A stretch of DNA of 11,010 nucleotides, taken from NCBI GenBank assembly GCA_022561255.1, contig JADFRO010000067.1:1-11010 (forward strand), in the 5' to 3' direction. Every line of letters starts with the position of its first letter. Positions within the stretch are counted from its first letter, which is position 1. Below the pieces are notes generated by a model. The model saw only the letters and a list, made by a program, of their open reading frames with translations, was not told the origin of the DNA and made no database searches. This document shows, piece after piece, positions 1 to 5,983 of this stretch. The translations under genes and the position numbers were made by a program. This DNA comes from Planctomycetota bacterium (GTDB taxonomy: Bacteria > Planctomycetota > Phycisphaerae > UBA1845).

Positions 1-982
1 GCCGATGATGCCGCGGAATCTTCCGCCCTACGTCCTCCGATCCACCCGTATGGCCTGGGAAATACTGCGGCTGAACGTCGGATATGTGGAGGAACCCGTT
101 TTTCGGCAGACCGAAATCGACGAACGCCGCCTGAATGCTCGATTCAACGTTGGTGATCGTCCCTTTGTAGATATTACCCACGTGCGACTGCGTCGAGTCG
201 CGCTCGATGAACAGTTCTTCAAGCCGCTGCTCGTGCAGCACGGCGATGCGACACTCATAACCGGGGGAGACGTTGATGATCATTTCTCGCCCGCCCGCGG
301 GTTTCCGGTCGCGTGTCTTCCCCCCGGGCGTCTCTGTGAACGGCTCGATGCTCAGGTCGGATGCGAGAAGCTCCTCGACTGGCCCAACGACGGCGGGTGG
401 ACCTTCGTCGTCAGCGCGCGGTTGGGTTTGAGATTCCAGCTCGGCGACGCTCGGCGTTTTCTTGCTTTTCTTGCCGCCGCGGCGTCCTCGGCTGCGACGC
501 TTGGGCGGCGCCGTTTCGGACGTACCCGTTTCGGTTGTCGTCTCGGACGCGGGTTCGGTCTGCGCGGCAGAGCTCTCAGCCTCGCCACGTGAGGCGGGTT
601 TGCGGCGGCGGGGTGTTGTTTTTGAGGCGTCGGTCGGAGTAGGCGCTTCGGATTCGCTCGCAGATTCCACTGCTTCCGTCGTCGAGGCTGTCGCTGCCGG
701 CTTCTTCGAGGTTCTTCGCGAGCGCCCACCACGCCGTCCCCTGGTTCTGCCACGCGCGCCGCCGGCTTCAGCTCCCGTTTCCCCGGATCGGACCGTTTCG
801 CTGGCGACCTCGGCGACGTCCACTTGCGCGACTTTCTTCGCAGGCGGTGTTTCGGTTGGAAGCGCGACGTTGCCGTCCGCATCGGCAGCGGGAACCGTGG
901 TTTTCCTTCGTCTTCGTCGCGAGGTCTTTTTCTTTGCGCTCTTGATGGGCGTACTTTGCTGCGTGGTTGATTCTATCGCCAT
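1..982 (-). CDS. Ribonuclease E/G, N-terminal part (cut by window edge)
   Basis: This is the first 327 residues of an RNase E/G family endoribonuclease, which matures rRNA and starts mRNA decay. The gene runs off the left edge, so the catalytic aspartates are not visible. The family is recognised from the segment starting at residue 234 (MIINVSPGYECRIAVL), followed by FIERDSTQSHVGNIYKG and FVDFGLPKNGFLHISDVQP, the standard RNase E/G N-terminus with its S1 RNA-binding domain. Residues 1-233 are a low-complexity Ala/Thr/Glu/Pro-rich extension with basic patches at about 17-26, 77-94 and 161-175. I translated this stretch codon by codon and found no stop. The start at ATG 982 is favoured by an upstream GGAG with 6-base spacing and by its 10-base overlap with the end of the preceding DUF2344 gene. 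ATG 283 is an alternative start that would remove the extension. RNase E or G cannot be decided from this part. Confidence 0.93.
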   Translation of the reverse strand, partial: MAIESTTQQSTPIKSAKKKTSRRRRRKTTVPAADADGNVALPTETPPAKKVAQVDVAEVASETVRSGETGAEAGGARGRTRGRRGGRSRRTSKKPAATASTTEAVESASESEAPTPTDASKTTPRRRKPASRGEAESSAAQTEPASETTTETGTSETAPPKRRSRGRRGGKKSKKTPSVAELESQTQPRADDEGPPAVVGPVEELLASDLSIEPFTETPGGKTRDRKPAGGREMIINVSPGYECRIAVLHEQRLEELFIERDSTQSHVGNIYKGTITNVESSIQAAFVDFGLPKNGFLHISDVQPQYFPGHTGGSEDVGRKIPRHHR

Positions 983-1641
983 TGGATCTCCAAGCGGCGG
1001 ATTCGATGATTGATCGCGCTCGCCTCATACCCGAGAAGTCCGGCGACTTCCGCCGGCTTCGCCGTTCCACTCCCCGTCACCCGCAGCGTCATCTCCACGA
1101 CGCCGTGGTCCACCACAATCGCCGCGATGTACGGGCGGATGTCGACCGACGAGGTACCGGCCTTTTTCGGGGTTTTCCTTTCCACGGGAACGACGTCGGC
1201 TTCGAGGAGTTGCCGCAGACGATGGGGCAGGTCCGCGATCGCCGGATCAGCCGGCTCAACGCGATACCGGACCATCGCCGGCACCAGTCGTTCGCCCGGC
1301 TCCAAGCGCCGGACACGAAGCATTCGAAGATCCGTCGGGGTCTGTCGCTCAAGCCGCAGTAGCGCGTCTTCGGGCTCGATGGGGCCGTCCGTCTCGATCA
1401 CGATCGCCTCCGCGTCGGAGGCAATGCCTACCGGGCGCGGCAACGGCATCATGATGCGCGGATGGGGATTAAACCCTTCCGAATAACGAACCGGAAACGA
1501 AGCGCGGGCAAGCGCTCTTCGGAACAGCCGCAGCGTGTCGTGGTGCGATATGAATCGCAAGTCCCCCAACACGCTGAATGAAAACACCCAACGCTGCCGC
1601 TGCTCCGGGCAGCTAGGCCCGTTTCCTTCGATCGTTTTCAC
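973..1641 (-). CDS. DUF2344 / TIGR03936 radical SAM-linked protein
   Basis: A 222-residue protein of the DUF2344 family (radical SAM-linked protein, TIGR03936), whose biochemical role is not established. The hallmark is YSEGFNPHPRI at about residues 53-63, preceded by the conserved opening VLGDLRFISHHDTLRLFRRA (about 24-43). In many bacteria this protein is fused to, or encoded next to, a B12-binding radical SAM protein (TIGR03960) and lies upstream of an RNase E/G gene. Here the RNase neighbour is present and overlaps it by 10 bases, but the upstream gene is enzyme I of the PTS, not the radical SAM partner. The start is GTG 1641. Its ribosome-binding site is weak (a G-rich stretch about ten bases upstream), so the exact start is uncertain, but the conserved part begins only about 20 residues in. 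The spacing of 81 bases from ptsI suggests co-transcription. Confidence 0.9.
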   Translation of the reverse strand: MKTIEGNGPSCPEQRQRWVFSFSVLGDLRFISHHDTLRLFRRALARASFPVRYSEGFNPHPRIMMPLPRPVGIASDAEAIVIETDGPIEPEDALLRLERQTPTDLRMLRVRRLEPGERLVPAMVRYRVEPADPAIADLPHRLRQLLEADVVPVERKTPKKAGTSSVDIRPYIAAIVVDHGVVEMTLRVTGSGTAKPAEVAGLLGYEASAINHRIRRLEIQWR

Positions 1642-1722
1642 CGAGCACGCGCCCCCGCAGCCGCGATGGGCTACCGGCGACGCGACATCCCTTGGTGCCC
1701 CACTGAGTATGACGTCGTCCCG

Positions 1723-3465
1723 CTAAATCGGATCCTCAGGCAGCACTTTTCTCGTTTCGTCACGTAAGTAGTTCGTAACCTGGCGGTCGGTCTCAAAACT
1801 GAGTGCCCGACGCGCGATACGCTGCGCCTGGCCCATCGTGACCAACCGAATGAGTTTCTTCACTTCCGGTATATTCGCCGGGGCCATGGACAGCTGGCGC
1901 AGCCCCAACCCCAGCAGGACCAGCGTGTACAGCGGTCGACCCGCCATCTCTCCACACAGACTACAGTCAATTCCTGCTTGTGTACACGCCCGAATCACAT
2001 CGCGCAGAACCCTCAAGACCGCCGGGTGCGACGCCGTGTAGAACCTCGAAACACGCTCGTTGCCACGGTCCACCGCTAGAAGATACTGTATCAGATCGTT
2101 GGTACCAATGCTGATGAACCCCACTTCGCGGCAGAATTCCTTGACCTGGATGGCCGCAGCCGGCGTTTCCAGCATCATTCCGATCTCGATGTCGGAATCC
2201 ACACGAACGCCCTCCTCCTCCAAGTCCTCCATGGCGTCGTGCACCGTCATCTTCGCCTGGCGGAACTCCATCAGGCTGTTGATCAGGGGAAACATCACAC
2301 GCACCTTCCCGTGACCCGACGCTCGCAGCACCGCGCGAAGCTGGACCTTGAACATGTCCAGATTCTGCAAGCTGTAGCGTATCGAGCGGAGTCCCAACAT
2401 CGGGTTGCGCTCCTGCTCATAACTGCGCTGCTGCGTGTACTTGTCGGCGCCCAAGTCGAACGTACGAATCGTCACCGGCTGATTGCCCGCTCCGTCGATC
2501 GCTTCGCAATACGCTTCGTACTGCTCGTCTTCGCTGGGAGCGCCTTCCGGCCGAAGAAACAGAAACTCCGTTCTGTACAGGCCGATCCCTTCTCCGCCCT
2601 TTGCGACGCCGATCGCCGCCTCATGCGGAAACTCGATGTTACTGAGCAACGTGACGCGGTGTTCGTCGCGCGTCACCGCGGGTAGATGTTGGAACTCGTT
2701 CAGTTCACCCGAGAACCGCACGTACGCCCGTTCGCGCGTGCGATACTCCTTAAGCGTCGAGGGGTTCGGATCGACGATCACCAACTGGTTGGTTCCGTCT
2801 ATGATCATCGTATCGCCGCCGCTGATGCGCGTGGCGACGTCTTTGAGCCCGATGACTCCCGGTCGACCCCACGACCGCAGCAGAATGGCCGTGTGCGACG
2901 TCGCCGCACCCGCATCGAGGGCAACGCCGATAACCTTCGTTTCCGCGAGATGTGCGGTTTGTGTCGGTGTTAAATCGTGCGAGACGAGAATCGTCGGTTT
3001 ACTCAGGTGCGCGAGATCCTCAGCCGACGCGCCCAAAATGTTGCGCAGCAGCCTCCGCTCAATGTCCTGCACGTCGCGAATGCGCTCCACGAGAAGCGGA
3101 TCGGACATCTGCAAGAACCGCCGCTGATAGTTACGCATCACGGTGCTTGCCGCGTATGCAGCAGCCGCTCCCTCCTGCTGAATCTTTTCCTCGATTGATT
3201 CTCGTAGGTGGTCGTCCTTCAAAACCCCGACGTGCCATTCGAAGACGTTGGCAGCGTCACGCCCGAGGTGTTCGCGTAGCCACTCCGCCTGCTCCTGCAC
3301 TTCGCGGATCGATGCATCAAAAGCTTCCTTAAGGCGGGTAAGCTCTTCGGGAATCTGGTCTTTCGCTACCGTTCGATACGGAATGCGCACGTCCTCCGCC
3401 TCGAGCACAACGACCTCGCCGATGGCTACGCCGGGTGCAACTGAGATACCACGAAGGATGTCCAT
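1723..3465 (-). CDS. ptsI: PTS enzyme I (phosphoenolpyruvate-protein phosphotransferase)
   Basis: Cytoplasmic enzyme I, which takes phosphate from phosphoenolpyruvate onto its own histidine and passes it to HPr. At 580 residues it matches the usual length (about 575) and lacks the extra N-terminal GAF domain of PtsP-type enzymes. Visible landmarks are the phospho-histidine motif GAATSHTAI with His191, the PEP-binding segments GIGLYRTEFLF (about 293-303) and RTFDLGADK (334-342), EIGMMLETPAAAI (about 427-439), FISIGTNDLIQYLLAVDRGN (450-469), and CSLCGEMAGRP with the expected active-site Cys504. All key residues are intact. ATG 3465 has an AGGG about 8 bases upstream. It follows the HPr gene after a 117-base gap. 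With no EIIB or EIIC in view, the likely acceptors are the neighbouring HPr and EIIA, suggesting a regulatory rather than a transport chain; this last point is inference. Confidence 0.97.
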   Translation of the reverse strand: MDILRGISVAPGVAIGEVVVLEAEDVRIPYRTVAKDQIPEELTRLKEAFDASIREVQEQAEWLREHLGRDAANVFEWHVGVLKDDHLRESIEEKIQQEGAAAAYAASTVMRNYQRRFLQMSDPLLVERIRDVQDIERRLLRNILGASAEDLAHLSKPTILVSHDLTPTQTAHLAETKVIGVALDAGAATSHTAILLRSWGRPGVIGLKDVATRISGGDTMIIDGTNQLVIVDPNPSTLKEYRTRERAYVRFSGELNEFQHLPAVTRDEHRVTLLSNIEFPHEAAIGVAKGGEGIGLYRTEFLFLRPEGAPSEDEQYEAYCEAIDGAGNQPVTIRTFDLGADKYTQQRSYEQERNPMLGLRSIRYSLQNLDMFKVQLRAVLRASGHGKVRVMFPLINSLMEFRQAKMTVHDAMEDLEEEGVRVDSDIEIGMMLETPAAAIQVKEFCREVGFISIGTNDLIQYLLAVDRGNERVSRFYTASHPAVLRVLRDVIRACTQAGIDCSLCGEMAGRPLYTLVLLGLGLRQLSMAPANIPEVKKLIRLVTMGQAQRIARRALSFETDRQVTNYLRDETRKVLPEDPI

Positions 3466-3582
3466 GAACCGTTCCCTACCACCCGTCCAGATACGGTGTG
3501 CCCTTCGATCCGCCTGGTGAGCGTTTCAGACCGGCCGACCATCGTCGCTTCGATCAACGCACGAACACGTTGGCGATGATCG

Positions 3583-3912
3583 TCAGCTACCCACCGACGG
3601 TGGGCTGGGAGAGTGACTTGAACCGTTCTTGAAGCCGGACGTTACCAGGTCGGCTAGCGCGTCGACAGCTACCTGGGCGTCCTCACCACAGGCTTCGATT
3701 CGCACGATACTCCCTTGTGTCGCCTCTAGAAGCATCATCTGCATCGCACTCTTGCCGTCGACCGTCTCCGCCCGCCCCGAAACGTTCGTCACGCGGATTT
3801 GTGACCGGAACTTCGACGCGAGATCCACGAACTGCATGACCGGTCGAGCATGCAAACCCTCCCGGTTCCCGACCGTCGCGTCGCGCACAGCCTGGGGGTT
3901 CGTGTCGGACAA
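3583..3912 (-). CDS. ptsH: HPr-type phosphocarrier protein
   Basis: Small phosphocarrier that accepts phosphate from enzyme I and passes it to EIIA. The active-site motif NREGLHARP carries His21. The second conserved region, DGKSAMQMMLLEA, holds Ser55 at the place of the regulatory serine phosphorylated by HPr kinase in many bacteria. At 109 residues it is about 20 longer than a standard HPr (85-90): roughly 6 extra residues lie before the domain, and a Ser/Pro-rich tail (GSSHSPSPPSVGS) follows it. The chosen start is TTG 3912, behind an AGGGAAAGG stretch that is somewhat distant (about 11 bases). GTG 3888 would place the histidine at residue 13, closer to the usual position, but it has no visible ribosome-binding site. 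It lies 62 bases downstream of the EIIA gene and upstream of ptsI. NPr-like and HPr-like roles cannot be separated from sequence alone. Confidence 0.94.
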   Translation of the reverse strand: MSDTNPQAVRDATVGNREGLHARPVMQFVDLASKFRSQIRVTNVSGRAETVDGKSAMQMMLLEATQGSIVRIEACGEDAQVAVDALADLVTSGFKNGSSHSPSPPSVGS

Positions 3913-3974
3913 GCCCGGTGTACCTTTCCCTATTGAGGAATCGAAGAAAACGGGATCCAGCGCGCCAAGTCATC

Positions 3975-4469
3975 CTAGTCGCTCTGTGCTTCGTCCGCTT
4001 CCTTAATCAGATCGACGATCGCTTCGGCGGTCTCAGCCTGCCGCAGGAAGCGCCGAAAGTTGTCGCGCTGCAGGTAGCGGAAAATCTTCTCCATCGCCGC
4101 CAGATGCTCTTCCGACGCGTCCGCGGGGCTGAGCAGAATGAAGATCGTGTACACCGGCGCGCGATCCAGTGCGGCGAAGTCCACACCGTGACTCGACCGT
4201 CCGACCGTCGCCGTCATCTTTTTCAACCGTTCGTGTTTGACGTGCGGAACGGCGACACCCTTACCGAAGCCCGTACTGCCCTGGTTCTCGCGTGTGATCG
4301 TCGCCCGCGCGATGGTCTCCGCATCTTCCGCCGCGATTTCTCCGTGATCCGCCAGTGACTGCACGAGTTCGCGAATAACGCCCTTGCGATCCGTCGCCTG
4401 CAACTCCGGTACGATGGATGGTGTGTGAATCAAATCCGAAAGTTTCATGCCCAGTCTCGTTGTATCCAT
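3975..4469 (-). CDS. ptsN: PTS EIIA domain protein, PtsN (nitrogen-regulatory) type
   Basis: Single-domain EIIA of the fructose/nitrogen-regulatory class, 164 residues. The motif ITRENQGSTGFGKGVAVPHVKH matches the PtsN consensus around the phosphorylated histidine, here His76. The C-terminal part (IFILLSPADASEEHLAAMEKIFRYLQ) is also typical. PtsN proteins are phosphorylated by HPr/NPr and regulate other proteins, for example potassium transport and stress responses in Proteobacteria; the target here is unknown. The gene stands between hpf and ptsH, echoing the proteobacterial rpoN-hpf-ptsN arrangement but without rpoN in view. ATG 4469 is chosen, with a distant GAGG about 14 bases upstream. 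ATG 4448 (start MKLSDLIHTPS) is an equally credible start because family members often begin that way, and a GAGA lies 7 bases before it. Confidence 0.94.
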   Translation of the reverse strand: MDTTRLGMKLSDLIHTPSIVPELQATDRKGVIRELVQSLADHGEIAAEDAETIARATITRENQGSTGFGKGVAVPHVKHERLKKMTATVGRSSHGVDFAALDRAPVYTIFILLSPADASEEHLAAMEKIFRYLQRDNFRRFLRQAETAEAIVDLIKEADEAQSD

Positions 4470-4573
4470 TTTGGAAAAGTCTGCCTCACGGTCGCCGACG
4501 CTACGCCGCGTAGACCAACCTTCGGTCTCTTAAATGTTCGGCGAAGGTAGCCCGTAACGCACCGCAGGGCCTC

Positions 4574-4900
4574 CTATCCAACCTCGGCCGCACTTCCCTC
4601 CGCGCCGCCCCTGTGGTTGCGGTTCTTCTCTTTGTGCCTCGTTAGCTGACGTTCGAGCTTGTCCGTAATCATATCAATCAGTGCGAACGTATCAGGACCG
4701 GTCGCGCTGGCTACAAAGGTGTGCTTGCGGCCCGCGCGAGCGATCATCTCGACGCTGTACTGCTCCGCTTCGTGGTCGAGAACCACCTCCACTTCGTGGA
4801 TCCGATCGTAAAATCGGGTGAGCTTGCCCGCCTTCTCCTCAATGTACGCGCGAACGTCCGGGGGTATCTCGACGTGCCGCCCCGTGACTAGAATCTGCAC
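4574..4900 (-). CDS. hpf: Short-form ribosome hibernation promoting factor (HPF/RaiA family)
   Basis: A 108-residue protein of the HPF/RaiA (S30AE) family, which binds the decoding region of the 30S subunit and inactivates ribosomes under starvation. The recognisable parts are the start MQILVTGRHVEIPPDVRAYI, the middle strand HEVEVVLDHEAEQYSVEMIA, and ALIDMITDKLERQLTRHKEK near residues 74-93. It lacks the C-terminal dimerisation domain of long HPF, so it is the short type. The last 15 residues (NHRGGAEGSAAEVG) are a Gly/Ala-rich tail. The GTG start at 4900 is well supported by GGGAGG eight bases upstream. It is the first gene of the minus-strand string, about 52 bases downstream of the predicted transcription start. 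Confidence 0.95.
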   Translation of the reverse strand: MQILVTGRHVEIPPDVRAYIEEKAGKLTRFYDRIHEVEVVLDHEAEQYSVEMIARAGRKHTFVASATGPDTFALIDMITDKLERQLTRHKEKNRNHRGGAEGSAAEVG

Positions 4901-4959
4901 GGAATGAACCTCCCAGGTCAGGGGACTCTGCCGCCCCGCGTCGTCACAGCAGGATCAAG

Positions 4960-4989
4960 ATCATAACGGAAACCGCCGAAAACTGTAAT
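4960..4989 (-). promoter_or_regulatory. Candidate sigma70-type promoter for hpf and the downstream PTS genes
   Basis: On the minus strand, ATTACA (4989-4984) is followed after 18 bases by TATGAT (4965-4960). These match 4 of 6 and 5 of 6 bases of the housekeeping consensus. Transcription would start near 4953, leaving a leader of about 52 bases before GTG 4900. A second -10-like hexamer, TATACT at 5039-5034, lacks a convincing -35. The match is by eye and untested. Confidence 0.4.
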
Positions 4990-5092
4990 TCGCCCGGCGG
5001 GAACCAACGTGGACGGAACCTAAATCGCAGTACAGTATAAGGTTACGACTAAATCTCGTCCGCCGCCCATACACCCACGTTCGTGTTCCGGC

Positions 5093-5112
5093 GTTCGGCA
5101 CACGTGCCGAAC
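5093..5112. promoter_or_regulatory. Perfect 20-bp inverted repeat, candidate operator
   Basis: GTTCGGCAC and GTGCCGAAC are exact reverse complements separated by two bases (AC on the plus strand). A 9-bp perfect arm with such a short spacer is the form of a binding site for a dimeric regulator rather than of an RNA hairpin, because a two-base loop cannot close. It lies between divergent genes, about 190 bases upstream of hpf and 136 bases upstream of the gene at 5249. The regulator is unknown; the half-site orientation differs from the GAAC-N4-GTTC LexA box of Gram-positives. Confidence 0.45.
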
Positions 5113-5248
5113 CCAAACCGACGCGGACGGCCGTCGCCTGATGAGCCCGTTTTCCAACCGTTCCGCACCTACACCCTACGACTCTATTGAAACCGCGCGA
5201 AAGCGTCAACGGTGTTTCCGAGCCGCGAGCGCACGGTAGCATGGGGCT

Positions 5249-5836
5249 ATGATGATCGAGGTCCACGCCGGCGGCAAGCCCGCAGTTCCCCACCGAGCGT
5301 GGGTGGCGTCCGTCGTTTTGCTGTTCGGCGTTTCGGGTTTGGCACTCACGCTGATCTTCGACCGCACCGGGCGTTTCTTGCAGGACCGTGTCTCACCGGC
5401 AGGCTGGCACATTTCCTTCCAACCGGCCAAGGCTTTCGAGCTCGTCGGACCGGAATCCGACGTTTCCAGCGGTGTTCGCCGCTACCGGCTTGTCAGCCAG
5501 CGTGGCGGCATCGCAGAGCTGGCGTTTTGGCGGGTCGACGCCCGCGATGGCCTCAACGCCGTCGAGGTGTGCGACCAAGTTCTCCAACGAACACACTTGT
5601 CGTGGCTCAGGGCTTTCTTCCCCGATCCGGCACCGATCGCCTCCGTCGAGGCGCTGGGTGGTATAAGGTCCGACCAAATTCTCGATCCTACCATTCCTAT
5701 GGTAGTTCGGGCAGTGGTTCTCAACGGTGGTTGGGCTTACGCGGTTTCGCTTCGTGTTGAGGGCGCTTCCATGGGTCAGCGCCTCTACCGAACCTTTGAG
5801 GCAACGTGCCAAACGATCGAGTACGCGACTCCGTAG
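5249..5836 (+). CDS. Unrecognised membrane-anchored protein
   Basis: I do not recognise this 195-residue protein. It has a short N-terminus ending in PHR, then one hydrophobic segment at about residues 17-37 (AWVASVVLLFGVSGLALTLIF), so it is probably anchored in the inner membrane with the rest outside the cytoplasm. The remaining 155 residues are soluble-looking, with two cysteines (Cys98 and Cys187) that could form a disulfide. The pattern of a Gly-Trp-Ala-Tyr-Ala-Val-Ser-Leu strand followed by a final helix with TFEATCQTIEY resembles the closing part of Mog1/PsbP-like alpha/beta proteins, but that is a weak impression. The start is ATG 5249, or ATG 5252 directly after it. No ribosome-binding site is evident. 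The next gene begins 147 bases later, so co-transcription is possible but unproven. Confidence 0.75.
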   Translation: MMIEVHAGGKPAVPHRAWVASVVLLFGVSGLALTLIFDRTGRFLQDRVSPAGWHISFQPAKAFELVGPESDVSSGVRRYRLVSQRGGIAELAFWRVDARDGLNAVEVCDQVLQRTHLSWLRAFFPDPAPIASVEALGGIRSDQILDPTIPMVVRAVVLNGGWAYAVSLRVEGASMGQRLYRTFEATCQTIEYATP

Positions 5837-5983
5837 CCCCACGCGCCGCGGTTTCCTTTTGACGCCCAGGCCTTCGCCGCAGCGGGTTCCCGTCGACCGT
5901 GCTTTCCACTACGATCTTCGCAGCAAGTCCGTTACATCAAAACAGCCAGGCAGAACTCACCTCACTCGGGAGGGGCTGGCGCA

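Larger units (their letters stand above)
4901..5248. other. Divergent intergenic region between hpf and the plus-strand gene at 5249
   Basis: This 348-base gap separates the minus-strand hpf-PTS gene string from the plus-strand genes. It holds the hpf ribosome-binding site, a candidate hpf promoter (4960-4989), and a perfect 20-bp dyad (5093-5112). A small open frame on the minus strand (4961-5293) crosses the region but has no homology I recognise and runs through the likely promoter. No clear promoter for the plus-strand gene is visible: TAGCAT at 5237-5242 sits 6 bases before ATG 5249, but it has no good -35 element. Confidence 0.7.

Noticed and set aside
352..882. Arg/Pro-rich open frame on the minus strand in another frame of the RNase extension
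   Set aside because: It is out of frame with the S1 domain. The frame from ATG 982 is continuous with the domain and accounts for the region.
462..1013. Plus-strand open frame over the RNase extension
   Set aside because: It lies opposite the minus-strand RNase frame, which continues into a conserved S1 domain. The plus-strand product is Ser/Val/Arg-rich without any motif.
4501..4513. Short palindrome CTACGC-C-GCGTAG between hpf and ptsN
   Set aside because: Six-base arms with a one-base spacer are too short to stand out in GC-rich sequence, and nothing else around it suggests an operator or terminator.
5034..5039. TATACT as the -10 element of an hpf promoter
   Set aside because: There is no acceptable -35 hexamer 16-18 bases upstream; the pair at 4960-4989 is better.
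4961..5293. Small minus-strand open frame of 110 codons upstream of hpf
   Set aside because: It overlaps the start of the plus-strand gene, runs through the dyad and the candidate hpf promoter, and has no recognisable motif.
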